A stretch of DNA of 64,000 nt from a bacterium HR11. Its GTDB lineage: Bacteria > Acidobacteriota > HRBIN11. The stretch lies in the NCBI GenBank assembly GCA_002898535.1, contig BEHN01000012.1:1-64000 (forward strand), read 5' to 3'. The position numbers and the translations under genes are program-made. Below are positions 53,506 through 61,697 of the stretch, one piece after another. The notes beneath the pieces were generated by a model that was not told the origin of the DNA, did not search any database, and worked only from the letters and a program-made list of their open reading frames with translations. Numbering within the stretch: the first letter of the stretch is position 1; the number at the start of each line of letters is the position of its first letter.

Positions 53506-54399
53506 TCAGTCCCTTGGCAAAATAGTCCGCCAGTCCCTGGGTGTCAAGCCGGTCTGGGCCTGGTACCGGGCCACGGACAGGACGGAATAAGCCGGTCGTC
53601 GGGCCCGCCATCCCATCTCGGCCATCGTCCGGGCTTCCAGGAGGGCCGTCGGAAGGCCATGCGCCCGGAGGATCCACTCGGCCTGCTCGTAGCGACTGCA
53701 GGCGCCCTCGTTGCGAAAGTGGACCCAGCCCCGCACGCCGTTCAAGAGGAGATGCCCGATGGCCTCGGCCAAGTCGTCGGCCCAGGTCGGGACGCTGACC
53801 TGGTCGGTGACGACCCGGACGGGTAAACCCGCTCGCGCCCGATCGAGGACCCACGTGACGAAGTTCGGCCGGTACGGGCTGAAGACCCAGCTCGTCCGCA
53901 CGATCAGGAATCGCCCGGAGGGCATATGTTCGGCGACCCGCCGCTCCCCGTCCAGCTTGGACCGGCCGTAGGCGTTGATGGGCCGAGGCGGGTCGGCCTC
54001 TTCGTAAGGCGTCGGCCGTGCCCCGTCAAATACGTAATCTGTACTGAGGTGAACCAGCAGGAGGCCTGTCCGCTCACAGGCATGGGCCAGGAGACCCGGG
54101 CCGTGGGCGTTGACGACCATCGCCCGGTCGGGCACGTCTTCGCATTGGTCGACGTTCGTCATGGCCGCACAGTTGATGAGGCACCGGGGCCGCTCCTGGG
54201 GGGCCGTGTCCAACAGCCACCGCTGGACGGACTCGGGTAAGGTAATGTCCCACTCGGCGTGAGCAAAGCCCCGAACGTCAAACCAACGGGTCAACACGCG
54301 CAGGCACGCTTGGCCGACCTGACCCGTGGCGCCGACGACCCACACGCGGGCCCCTGAAGGAAGCCGAACACCTTGCCAGTGACCGCCCCAGGGGAGCAT
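53506..54399 (-). CDS. rfbD: dTDP-4-dehydrorhamnose reductase
   Basis: 297 aa; last step of dTDP-L-rhamnose synthesis. Rossmann loop VVGATGQVGQACLRVL, VINCAA-like LINCAAMTNVDQCE, STDYVFDG, catalytic INAYGRSKLDGE (Tyr-x-x-x-Lys), RTSWVFSPY and TDQVSVPTWADDLAE. The first about 16 residues (MLPWGGHWQGVRLPSG) precede the core. The end, LTPRDWRTILPRD, is usual. The dehydratase gene lies upstream on the same strand, and rfbA/rfbC are not in the window. Confidence 0.92.
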   Translation of the reverse strand: MLPWGGHWQGVRLPSGARVWVVGATGQVGQACLRVLTRWFDVRGFAHAEWDITLPESVQRWLLDTAPQERPRCLINCAAMTNVDQCEDVPDRAMVVNAHGPGLLAHACERTGLLLVHLSTDYVFDGARPTPYEEADPPRPINAYGRSKLDGERRVAEHMPSGRFLIVRTSWVFSPYRPNFVTWVLDRARAGLPVRVVTDQVSVPTWADDLAEAIGHLLLNGVRGWVHFRNEGACSRYEQAEWILRAHGLPTALLEARTMAEMGWRARRPAYSVLSVARYQAQTGLTPRDWRTILPRD

Positions 54400-54435
54400 C
54401 GGATGGACTCACGACGGGAAATGGGGTCCCAGGGA

Positions 54436-54538
54436 GGGACCGCGGACTACAGACCCCAGACCTGCCTACGTCGATCCGGATGGCCTCGGTCCTGAGGGAC
54501 CCGGCAAGTCTAAGGTCTGGGGTCCGCAGTCTCTCAAA
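54436..54538. repeat. GACTACAGACCCCAGACC hairpin array between rfbB and rfbD
   Basis: Left arm GGACTACAGACCCCAGACC faces right arm AAGGTCTGGGGTCCGCAGTC around a 40-bp centre. Same family design as the CCATAGACC hairpins. Confidence 0.65.
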
Positions 54539-55570
54539 TCACGCCTGCCCCAATCGGGGTCCATAGTGCTGTTCGTAAAAGCGCCGGGAGGCCTCGTCGG
54601 ATTCCAGGACCTGCCATCGCTCCGGATGAGCCCGGTACCATTCCACGGTCCTCCGCAGGCCCTGGTCGAAGTCCGTCGTAGGCCGCCACCCGAGCCGGCG
54701 GAGTCGGCCCCAGTCCATCGCGTACCGTCGGTCGTGGCCCGGCCGGTCCGGGACTCGCCGGATCAGGGATTCCGGCTTGCCCAAGACGGTCAGAATCCGA
54801 CGGGCGACCTCGATGTTCGGCAGGAGGTTCCCGGCCCCGACGTTGTAAACGGTCCCAAACGTCCCCCGTTCGGCCACGACCCGGATCGCCTGGCAGAGGT
54901 CCTCGACGTACAGCCAGTCTCGCACGTTTTGGCCGTCGCCGTACAGGGGCAGGGGCTGGTCCCGGAGAGCCCGGACGATGAAGAAGGGGATGAGCTTCTC
55001 GGGAAACTGGCGGGGACCGTATGCATTGCAGGGCCGGACGATGAGGACGGGGAGGCCATAGGTCACGGCGTAAGCGTGGGCCAGCCGGTCGGCGGCCGCC
55101 TTACTGGCCGAGTAAGGACTCGACGGCTCTAAGGGGGCCTGTTCGTGGGCGAACCCCTCGTCGACGCTCCCGTAGACCTCGTCGGTCGATATGTGGACGA
55201 ACCCCTCGACGCCGTGCCGCCGGGCCGCCTCCAGGACCTCAAAGGTCCCCCACACGTCCGTCTCCAAAAAACGGGCCGGGTCGTACAGAGACCGGTCGAC
55301 GTGCGTCTCGGCCGCCAGGTGGAAGACCCACTGCACGCCCGGCCAGACGGCCTCCACGTCGGCCCGCCGGGTGACGTCCCCCTGCACAAACCGGTGCCGG
55401 GGGTCGTCCATCACGGCCCGCAGGTTGTCCAGCGTCCCGGCATACGTCAGCTTGTCGAGGGTGACGACCTCGACGTCCGGATACGTCCGGAGCAGGAGCT
55501 CGACGAGATGGGAGCCGATGAAGCCGGCTCCGCCGGTCACCAGGATGCGCTTCCCGTTCAGCCGCGTCAT
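54539..55570 (-). CDS. rfbB: dTDP-glucose 4,6-dehydratase
   Basis: 343 aa, extended SDR; converts dTDP-glucose to dTDP-4-keto-6-deoxyglucose with tightly bound NAD. Seen: LVTGGAGFIGSHLVELLL, LAAETHVDRSLYDPARFLETDV, HISTDEVYGSVDEG, PYSASKAAADRL (catalytic Tyr/Lys), RPCNAYGPRQFPEKLIP, DWLYVEDLCQAI and DRPGHDRRYAMD. Full length. Feeds rhamnose or other deoxysugar synthesis with rfbD. Confidence 0.95.
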   Translation of the reverse strand: MTRLNGKRILVTGGAGFIGSHLVELLLRTYPDVEVVTLDKLTYAGTLDNLRAVMDDPRHRFVQGDVTRRADVEAVWPGVQWVFHLAAETHVDRSLYDPARFLETDVWGTFEVLEAARRHGVEGFVHISTDEVYGSVDEGFAHEQAPLEPSSPYSASKAAADRLAHAYAVTYGLPVLIVRPCNAYGPRQFPEKLIPFFIVRALRDQPLPLYGDGQNVRDWLYVEDLCQAIRVVAERGTFGTVYNVGAGNLLPNIEVARRILTVLGKPESLIRRVPDRPGHDRRYAMDWGRLRRLGWRPTTDFDQGLRRTVEWYRAHPERWQVLESDEASRRFYEQHYGPRLGQA

Positions 55571-55683
55571 ATCCCCAGGCTCCGTGACGACAGGAGATGC
55601 GTTATCGTTCGGGCCGATGGGCAGTGAGAAACCCCGCTCGATAGAGCGGGGTCGTGAGAGATCCCCCCGGACCCCCGACCATT
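55571..55683. repeat. Short gap with REP-like palindrome
   Basis: The palindrome ACCCCGCTCGATAGAGCGGGGTC at 55631-55653 lies between rfbB and nuoF, about 22 bp from the nuoF stop. Together with flanking A/G-rich sequence it could end the nuo transcript. No T-run is seen on the nuoF side. Confidence 0.55.
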
Positions 55684-56994
55684 TCAGTCCGGGTTCGAGA
55701 CCCCGCCGTACCGTTCTTCTACGTCACACCGCTTGTACTCGATATGATAGTCGAATTCGGACCGGAATTTCCGGACGAAACTCAAGACCGGCAGGGCCGC
55801 CGCGTCGCCGAGGGCGCAGATCGTGCGGCCCAGGATGTTCTGGGCGACCTGAAGCATGAGGTCCGGGTACGACGGGTCGGCCCGACCGTGCAGGATGTCC
55901 TGGACCATCTCCAGGAGCCAGGGGGCCCCTTCCCGACAGGGCGTGCACTGGCCGCAGGACTCGTCGGCGTAAAAGTCGGCGATGACCTCCAGGGCCCGGA
56001 CCATGCAGGTCATCTCGTCCATCACGACGATGCCGGCCGAGCCGAGCATAGAGCCGGCCTTGGCCAGGGCGTCAAAGTCGGCCGGGACGTCGATTTCGTC
56101 GGCCCGCAGGACCGGCGCCGACGAGCCCCCGGGAATGACGGCCTTCAGGCGCCGGTCCTGCCAGACACCGCCGGCGTGGTCTTCGATGATCGTGCGCAGG
56201 GACGTGCCCATCGGAAGCTCATAGACGCCGGGCCGCCGGACGTGGCCGCTGACGCAGTACAGCTTGAACCCCCCGTTGCGCTCCGTCCCGAGCGACGCAA
56301 ACCACGCCCCGCCGTGACGGATGATAAAGGGCACGTAGGCCAGCGTCTCCACGTTGTTGATGACCGTCGGACATCGAAAGAGGCCGACGGTCGCCGGAAA
56401 GGGCGGCTTGATGCGGGGATAGGCCCGCTTGCCCTCCAGGGACTCCAGGAGGCCCGTCTCTTCACCGGCGATGTAGGCTCCGGCGCCCTTGTGGACGTAG
56501 ATGTCCAGGTCGTAGGCCGTCCCGAAGATGCCCCGGCCGAGGAATCCGGCCTCGTAGGCCTCCCGCAGGGCCTCCTCCAGGCGAAGCCGACAGACGTCGT
56601 ATTCGCCCCGGACGTAAATGTAGGCCACGCGGGCATCGATGGCGTAAGCGGCGATGATGGCCCCCTCGATGAGCAGATGAGGGCTTCGAAGCATGATGTA
56701 CTTGTCCTTGAAGGTCCCCGGCTCGCTCTCGTCGGCATTCACGACCAGATACTTGGGCTTCGGGCTCGTCCGGGGCACAAAACTCCACTTCAGACCCGCC
56801 GGGAAGCCGGCCCCGCCTCGGCCCCGGAGATTCGCCCGCTTGACCTCCTCGATGACGTCCTCCGGCTTCATCGCCGTCAGGGCCTGGCGGGCCGCCTCGT
56901 AGCCGCCCCGGGCGAGATAGCCCGCCAGGGACGCGGCGGCCGGGTCCTCCCAATAAGAAGCGATCAGAGACCGGACTTCGGACGGACCGTTCAC
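55684..56994 (-). CDS. nuoF: NADH-quinone oxidoreductase subunit F
   Basis: 436 aa; the complex I subunit that binds NADH and FMN and the N3 [4Fe-4S] cluster. Seen: GRGGAGFPAGLKWSF (NADH/FMN loop), NADESEPGTFKD, GAGAYIAGEETGLLESLEG, NNVETLAYVPFI, and cluster ligands in ESCGQCTPCREG with a further Cys in TICALGDAAA. The start is GTG at 56994, overlapping the nuoE stop as GTGA, so the two are translationally coupled. An upstream extension of the frame is the nuoE region and is not coding. No other nuo genes are in the window, so this pair may be separate from the main operon or serve a hydrogenase or formate dehydrogenase. Confidence 0.94.
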   Translation of the reverse strand: MNGPSEVRSLIASYWEDPAAASLAGYLARGGYEAARQALTAMKPEDVIEEVKRANLRGRGGAGFPAGLKWSFVPRTSPKPKYLVVNADESEPGTFKDKYIMLRSPHLLIEGAIIAAYAIDARVAYIYVRGEYDVCRLRLEEALREAYEAGFLGRGIFGTAYDLDIYVHKGAGAYIAGEETGLLESLEGKRAYPRIKPPFPATVGLFRCPTVINNVETLAYVPFIIRHGGAWFASLGTERNGGFKLYCVSGHVRRPGVYELPMGTSLRTIIEDHAGGVWQDRRLKAVIPGGSSAPVLRADEIDVPADFDALAKAGSMLGSAGIVVMDEMTCMVRALEVIADFYADESCGQCTPCREGAPWLLEMVQDILHGRADPSYPDLMLQVAQNILGRTICALGDAAALPVLSFVRKFRSEFDYHIEYKRCDVEERYGGVSNPD

Positions 56995-57509
56995 GGCGTG
57001 GCCTCCCGGGCCTTCGCCCGTAATGTGGTGATGAGGTCGTCCAGCCGGGCTTCGTCGACGGGCCCGATGAATTCCCCGTTGACCTGAACGACCGGTGCCA
57101 GCTCGCAGGCGCCGATGCACTGGACCCGCTCGACGGTGAACAAGCCGTCGGGCGTCACGGCCCGCTCGGTCACGCCGAGCCGGTCCAGGAGATACCGGAG
57201 CAGGCGCCGGGCGCCCCGGAGCGAACAGGCGATGTTGCCGCACACGTAGATGAGATAGCGTCCGACGGGCCGCTCGTGGTACATGTTGTAAAAGGACACG
57301 ACTTCGTGGACCCAGACGGCGGGGATTTCCAGATAGGCCGCCAGCTCGGTTTGGGCCTCCAGGGGAATCCAGCCGTGAGCCTCCTGGATCGCCCAAAGGG
57401 CCGGCATGAGCAAGGCCCGCCGGTCCGGGTACCGGGGCCGGAGGGCTTCGATACGGGCGCAAACCTCCGGCGTCAGATAGCGATACGCGGGTTCGACGCG
57501 AGATGACAT
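56991..57509 (-). CDS. nuoE: NADH-quinone oxidoreductase subunit E
   Basis: 172 aa, thioredoxin-like [2Fe-2S] subunit that pairs with NuoF. Cluster ligands: YVCGNIACSLRGA (two Cys) and VQCIGACELAPVVQVNG (two Cys). The N-terminal helix bundle includes ALWAIQEAHGWIP and VVSFYNMYHERPVG. The first pair spacing is C-x4-C, the usual value. Full length. Confidence 0.94.
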   Translation of the reverse strand: MSSRVEPAYRYLTPEVCARIEALRPRYPDRRALLMPALWAIQEAHGWIPLEAQTELAAYLEIPAVWVHEVVSFYNMYHERPVGRYLIYVCGNIACSLRGARRLLRYLLDRLGVTERAVTPDGLFTVERVQCIGACELAPVVQVNGEFIGPVDEARLDDLITTLRAKAREATP

Positions 57510-57539
57510 GCTCGGGCCTCAAGTTACAGAGCTGAAATC

Positions 57540-57660
57540 GACCATGCAAGATACAGGATGCAAGATGCGGGGTGCAAGATGCAAGATGGGTGGTGGGACC
57601 AGAGAGACCACCGACTCCTATCTTGCGTCCTGCATGCCGCATCTTGTATCTTGCCCCCGC
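57540..57660. repeat. ATGCAAGATACAGG array with opposed arms
   Basis: CATGCAAGATACAGGATGCAAG and further AAGATGC units at 57543-57590 face CTTGCGTCCTGCATGCCGCATC units at 57620-57655. It fills the divergent gap between nuoE and the lipid kinase, where promoters for both should lie. Confidence 0.75.
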
Positions 57661-57691
57661 CGGGGGGCGTACGTCGCCGGGAGGCGGTTTG

Positions 57692-58606
57692 GTGATTCCC
57701 ATCTTGCCAGAGTATCAAAATATAGCGATTATCATCAATCCGAAGGCGCGCCGGGGGATGGTCTATCCCCAGGTCCGAAAACGGTTGGAGACCGTCCTGC
57801 GGGACCTGCGGATCCAGGCCGAATGGCTGGAGACCCAGGGGCCGGGTCACGCGACCGAGCTGGCCCGCCGTCTGCGGTCCGAGGCCATCGACATGCTCCT
57901 CGTGGCCGGCGGGGACGGGACGGTCAACGAGGTCGTCAACGGCTGGCTGGGTCACACGGTCCCGATCGGCATCCTCCCGATCGGGACGTCCAACATCCTG
58001 GCCCGGGTGTACGGTATCCGGGGAAGCCTGGAAGGGGCCTGCATCCGGGTCTTTTACGGTAAGCCCCGGCCGATTCCCGTCGGGCAGGCCAACGGGCGCT
58101 ACTTTGTCCTGATGGCCGGGGTCGGCTTGGACGGCGAGGTCGTGGCCGTCACGACGCCCGAGCAGAAGCTTCGGTGGAACCGACTGGCCTATGCGTGGCA
58201 CGCCCTGCGGTTGGCCTTGCGTCCGTGTCCTTACGAACTTCGGGTCTACCCCCTCGACGGGGAAGACCTTCTGATGAAGGCCACGCAGGTCATCGTGACC
58301 CTGGTCCCCAACTACGGGGGGTTCTTTCGCATCATTCCGCCGCAGTGGCTCGCCGGGCATCCGATGTGGGCCGTGGGCTTTCAAAAGAACCGTTGGTGGA
58401 ATTATACTAAGTACTGCCTCTTAGCGATTCCGGGGTGGCACGTCCGACTCCCCGACGTCGTGACCCTGCAGGTCTCGGAGGGCCTCCGCATCGAGTCGAC
58501 CCCGGCGTGCACGCCCGTCCAGGTCGACGGTGAAGCGGTCGGTTCGACGCCGGTCCGGGTCCGACTCGTGGACGCCACGGTCCGCCTCGTCACGCCCGCC
58601 TTCTGA
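57692..58606 (+). CDS. Diacylglycerol kinase-like lipid kinase (YegS/DgkB family)
   Basis: 304 aa, cytosolic, DAGK catalytic fold. Seen: IIINPKARRG near the start, LLVAGGDGTVNEVVNGWLG (nucleotide loop), IGILPIGTSNILARVYGI, and VLMAGVGLDGEVVA. The C-terminal beta domain ends ACTPVQVDGEAVGSTPVRV. May phosphorylate diacylglycerol, sphingoid bases or another lipid. GTG 57692 with GGGAGGCGG upstream is preferred; the frame is open further up only through the array. Confidence 0.87.
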   Translation: MIPILPEYQNIAIIINPKARRGMVYPQVRKRLETVLRDLRIQAEWLETQGPGHATELARRLRSEAIDMLLVAGGDGTVNEVVNGWLGHTVPIGILPIGTSNILARVYGIRGSLEGACIRVFYGKPRPIPVGQANGRYFVLMAGVGLDGEVVAVTTPEQKLRWNRLAYAWHALRLALRPCPYELRVYPLDGEDLLMKATQVIVTLVPNYGGFFRIIPPQWLAGHPMWAVGFQKNRWWNYTKYCLLAIPGWHVRLPDVVTLQVSEGLRIESTPACTPVQVDGEAVGSTPVRVRLVDATVRLVTPAF

Positions 58607-58645
58607 CCCCGGCCGCTTCCGACGCTGGCCTCTCGGCAGGTGAAG

Positions 58646-59515
58646 ATGATGCGTCCATGGAATGGGCCTCATCGCGTGGTTCAGTGGGCCGTTCGATTCG
58701 CCCGTCGGTGGACTCGACGGGTCGGTCAGGCGTTTCATCTGTACGGTCGCTTCAAGGCGTACCACTGGTCGGCGACCATCACGTTGTTTGCCTTCATGGC
58801 CCTGTTCCCCCTGGCCTTGTTCCTGACGATTCTGGCCCGGTTTTTGCCCGACCCCATCGTGTTCCAACTCCTGGCCCAGTGGCTCCCCGATCAGGTCGCC
58901 CGGACGCTCGTCTACCAATTGAACCTCATCGGGGCCCCGATGTGGATCGACTGGGTCCTGGGCACGGTCGCCGTCCTGTGGGCGTTGAGTCATATCCTTC
59001 ACTCGATCATCGAGATTTCGGACGACTTTTATGCTTACCACGAGCGTCACTTCTGGAAGCGCCGCCTGCTGGCCCTGGGCATCATGGTCGTCTTCACGGG
59101 CTGGCAACTCCTGACCCTGATGTTCTATACGGTGTCCGAGTGGGTCTTGCGGGGCTTCCAACGCCTGCCCCTGCTGGCCGAGGCCGGCCTGAATTCCCAC
59201 CTCGACTACGTCGGCCGGCTGGTCTCGTGGACCGGCGTCCTGATCTTGCACTGGGTCAGCCTGATTCTACTCTACGGGATGGCGGCACCCCGGTTCCGAT
59301 GGCGGGAACAGGTCCCGGGGGCGGCCTTTACGACCGTGGCCTGGTGGTTGGCCAGTAAGGTCCTGGCCCTGTACGTCCGTTGGGTCCCCATCCAGACCGT
59401 CTACGGAGCCCTGACGAGCATCCTGGTCTTCATCATCTGGGTGTACTGGGCGGCGACGCTGATGATCGTGGGGATCGGTGTGAACGCCCTCGGCGTTCGG
59501 GCGACGGCCGATTGA
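58646..59515 (+). CDS. YihY/BrkB-like membrane protein
   Basis: 289 aa, six membrane helices, after a basic amphipathic N terminus. The segment YHWSATITLFAFMALFPLALFLTIL is the family hallmark (often AAxLAYYALFSLFPLL), and the second half has VPGAAFTTVAWWLASKVLALYV and ALTSILVFIIWVYWAATLMIVG. The function of the family is not settled (phospholipid transport is one proposal). ATG 58646, 58649 or GTG 58640 may be used; CTCGGCAGG precedes them. It starts 40 bp after the lipid kinase. Confidence 0.87.
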   Translation: MMRPWNGPHRVVQWAVRFARRWTRRVGQAFHLYGRFKAYHWSATITLFAFMALFPLALFLTILARFLPDPIVFQLLAQWLPDQVARTLVYQLNLIGAPMWIDWVLGTVAVLWALSHILHSIIEISDDFYAYHERHFWKRRLLALGIMVVFTGWQLLTLMFYTVSEWVLRGFQRLPLLAEAGLNSHLDYVGRLVSWTGVLILHWVSLILLYGMAAPRFRWREQVPGAAFTTVAWWLASKVLALYVRWVPIQTVYGALTSILVFIIWVYWAATLMIVGIGVNALGVRATAD

Positions 59516-59619
59516 GCGTCCCCCCGCCGATGCATCGCAGAGACGCCATGGACTGGCGGGGCGTCGGTCTGCAGGCCAGAGACCTGCACCGCCATGAAAA
59601 CACAAGTGAACAAGGCACG

Positions 59620-60261
59620 ATGGTCTTCGCATCCGTCCGTCTGCGGGTCTGTCTGTTCCGCCACGGGGAGACGTGGCATAACCGGGAACGGCGCTACAGC
59701 GGCCGTCGGGATGCGGCCCTGACGCCGGAGGGGGAGTGGACCTTCCATCGGTGGCGGGCCGTCGTGCGTCACTGGCCTGTGTCCATGTTCTGGACGAGCC
59801 CTCTCCCGCGAGCCGTCACCTGTGCCCGGATCCTCCGGGGGCCTGACCTGATCCCCCTTGTGTGGAGCTCAACCCTCATCGAGATGGACTTCGGCCGCTG
59901 GGACGGCGCTTCCTGGGAAGAGATTCCCGTCGTCGAGCGGGAGACCTGGCGGCAGTGGGCGACCGACCCGTGGCGGTACAGCCCACCGGGCGGCGAGACG
60001 CTGGCCGACGTCGCCCGCCGGCTCGAACCCTTCTGGAGCCTCTTGCAGGACCCCCGTCATCGGGGCCTCTGGGTCGTCGTTTCCCACCTGGCGCCCATCA
60101 AGATCCTTCTGCTATGGGCGATGGACGTCCCGGTCGACCGTTCGTTTCGACTGTTTTTGAGTCCCGGGAGTCTGTCCGTGATCGCCTTTCCGGAGGACGG
60201 CCGGCCCGTCGTCGAGGCGGTCAATTGCCCGTATTCGGCGGCCGGGAGCCTGAATCTATGA
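59620..60261 (+). CDS. Histidine phosphatase family protein (CobC/GpmB-like)
   Basis: 213 aa. Catalytic motif LFRHGETWHNRERRYSGRRD, second Arg in WTSPLPRAVTCARIL, acid/base Glu in STLIEMDFGRWDGASWEEI, and second His in VVVSHLAPIKILLL. The E-x-D-FG-x-W-E/D signature fits alpha-ribazole phosphatase (CobC) and broad phosphatases of this branch. No cobalamin gene is nearby, so the substrate is open. The start at 59620 has CAAGGCACG upstream. Confidence 0.85.
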   Translation: MVFASVRLRVCLFRHGETWHNRERRYSGRRDAALTPEGEWTFHRWRAVVRHWPVSMFWTSPLPRAVTCARILRGPDLIPLVWSSTLIEMDFGRWDGASWEEIPVVERETWRQWATDPWRYSPPGGETLADVARRLEPFWSLLQDPRHRGLWVVVSHLAPIKILLLWAMDVPVDRSFRLFLSPGSLSVIAFPEDGRPVVEAVNCPYSAAGSLNL

Positions 60262-60311
60262 AGACATTCATGCGGTCCTATCCGCAAGCTCTCACGGCAA
60301 GGGAAAAAGAC

Positions 60312-60414
60312 CTATCGGGACCCCCGCCAGACTCTGCAGGCGCTGGCGCCAGGTCGGCTGGTCCCACGCCCGAGGCCCGATGATGCGCTCGACGATCCGA
60401 TCCGGGGGGGTCGT
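60312..60414 (-). pseudogene. Duplicated 3-prime fragment of tlpA
   Basis: About 100 bp matching 61117-61220 (the end of the tlpA gene) with roughly one change per ten bases. It shares the stretch from CCTATCGGGACCCC through CTCTGCAGGCGCTGGCGCCA to GATGATGCGCTCGACGATCCGA. It lies just beyond the toxin gene, so the toxin-antitoxin pair sits between two copies. Confidence 0.85.
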
Positions 60415-60417
60415 CGT

Positions 60418-60771
60418 TTAGAATTCTTCCATGCCCAGGCTGATCGCCAAGGCTTGGTCGATTTGGCGGAGGACTTCCCCGGCCACTCGGCCGATGACTT
60501 TCTGAATACGGTCTTTTGCGATCGTGGCGACCAGACCGGCGTCCGCGAAAGACGGCTGACGCAGGCCCGTCGTCTCATCGGCGGGCAGGGCGACCCGGAT
60601 TGGATAGGCCTTACCGGCCGCCTGAGACGTCACGGCGATGACGATGGTATATGGGCTAAAACGGTTGCCCACGTCATTCTGGACGACAACGGCCGGCCGG
60701 ACCTTCGAGCGGCCGGGTTCATCGACGTACGGGAAGTCCACTAAGACGATGTCTCCCCGGCGAATCTTCAT
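60418..60771 (-). CDS. MazF/PemK-type toxin endoribonuclease
   Basis: 117 aa, complete PemK/MazF fold: MKIRRGDIVLVDFPYVDEPGRSKVRPAVVV (N-terminal RGDIVLV and the catalytic Arg in KVRPAVVV), TIVIAVTSQ with the catalytic Thr/Ser, and SFADAGLVATIAKDRIQKVIGR. mRNA cleavage toxin. Its start overlaps the antitoxin stop (ATGA). Confidence 0.9.
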   Translation of the reverse strand: MKIRRGDIVLVDFPYVDEPGRSKVRPAVVVQNDVGNRFSPYTIVIAVTSQAAGKAYPIRVALPADETTGLRQPSFADAGLVATIAKDRIQKVIGRVAGEVLRQIDQALAISLGMEEF

Positions 60772-61004
60772 CCCTCGGCCTCCGGCCAGACGGCCGCCGT
60801 CAACTGTAAGAAGTCTTCTACGTCTTCCCGGCCGAGGGTTGCCTCCTGGTAGTAAGCCGTCAGGGCCGCGAGGGTCCGGGCCCGTCGCCACGTCCGTAAG
60901 GCCTCCTCGACGATGCGACTGACTGGCACGCCCCGTTGGCCGGCCTCTTCCCGCACGATTTGAAAGAGGTCGGCGTCGATGCTGATAGTAAGCCGTTCCC
61001 GCAT
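60768..61004 (-). CDS. Ribbon-helix-helix antitoxin
   Basis: 78 aa. N-terminal RHH DNA-binding half RLTISIDADLFQIVREEAGQRGVPVSRIVEEALRTW, and an acidic C-terminal toxin-binding half EATLGREDVEDFLQLTAAVWPEAEG. It precedes and overlaps the toxin gene by four bases, the standard order. It likely represses its own operon; an AT-rich stretch at about 61020-61050 (ATTTCGTATTCAATATATGAAAT, partly palindromic) is a candidate promoter/operator. Confidence 0.88.
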   Translation of the reverse strand: MRERLTISIDADLFQIVREEAGQRGVPVSRIVEEALRTWRRARTLAALTAYYQEATLGREDVEDFLQLTAAVWPEAEG

Positions 61005-61121
61005 GGAGCTCCTCTTTCATACGGAATTTCGTATTCAATATATGAAATAAGCGACCCTCCGTCCAGGCTTCGGGCATTCGACCCTTGGGGGGTTGGCGGA
61101 TGGGTCAGCATAGGCCAGGGC

Positions 61122-61682
61122 CTATCGGGACCCCGCCAGACTCTGCAGGCGCTGGCGCCAGCTCGGCTGGTCCCACGCCTGGGGCCCGATGATGCGCTCG
61201 ACGATCCGACCCCGGGGGTCGATGAGGAAGGTCTCCGGGAACGCCCACACGCCGAATCGGGGTCCGGCCTGCCCCGTCGGGTCCAGAAAGACGGGCCACG
61301 TGTCGAAGGGCCGTTCGAGACTTCGGGCCACGTCTTGGAGAAAGCGGCGGACCTGATTGTCGGGCTCGGCCACGTTGACCCACAGGAAGACCCAGCGGCC
61401 GTCGGCACTCATCTGCTCCCATAGGCGGACCAAGGCCGGGAACTCTTCCCGACAGGGCGGGCACCAGGTCGTCCAGAAGTTAAGGAGGACCCACCGGCCC
61501 CGGAAGGACCGGAGTTCGTAAGCCAGGCCCCGGTCGAGGCCGTAAATGGTGAGGTCAGGCGCCGGGTTGCCGGGATAGGGCGGTCGATGGTGGAAGAACA
61601 GCCAAACGCCGAACAGAAGCAAGCCCACGCTTCCCGGGATGGCGATGGTGCGGGTGTCGGTCAGCCAACGTCGGAGGTCCAT
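61122..61682 (-). CDS. TlpA/ResA-like membrane-anchored thiol-disulfide oxidoreductase
   Basis: 186 aa. One N-terminal membrane helix (about 14-31, IPGSVGLLLFGVWLFF), then a thioredoxin fold outside the cytoplasm with WTTWCPPCREEFPAL (CPPC active site), VFLWVNVAEPDNQVRRFL and cis-Pro in WAFPETFLIDPRGRIVERIIG. CPPC-type membrane thioredoxins reduce apocytochrome c or other exported proteins. Its 3-prime end is duplicated downstream of the toxin gene. Confidence 0.92.
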   Translation of the reverse strand: MDLRRWLTDTRTIAIPGSVGLLLFGVWLFFHHRPPYPGNPAPDLTIYGLDRGLAYELRSFRGRWVLLNFWTTWCPPCREEFPALVRLWEQMSADGRWVFLWVNVAEPDNQVRRFLQDVARSLERPFDTWPVFLDPTGQAGPRFGVWAFPETFLIDPRGRIVERIIGPQAWDQPSWRQRLQSLAGSR

Positions 61683-61697
61683 ATCTCATCCTTACCG

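Noticed and set aside
55684-57702. nuoF with a 236-residue N-terminal extension
   Set aside because: The extra part overlaps nuoE out of frame; GTG 56994 overlapping the nuoE stop is the usual coupling.
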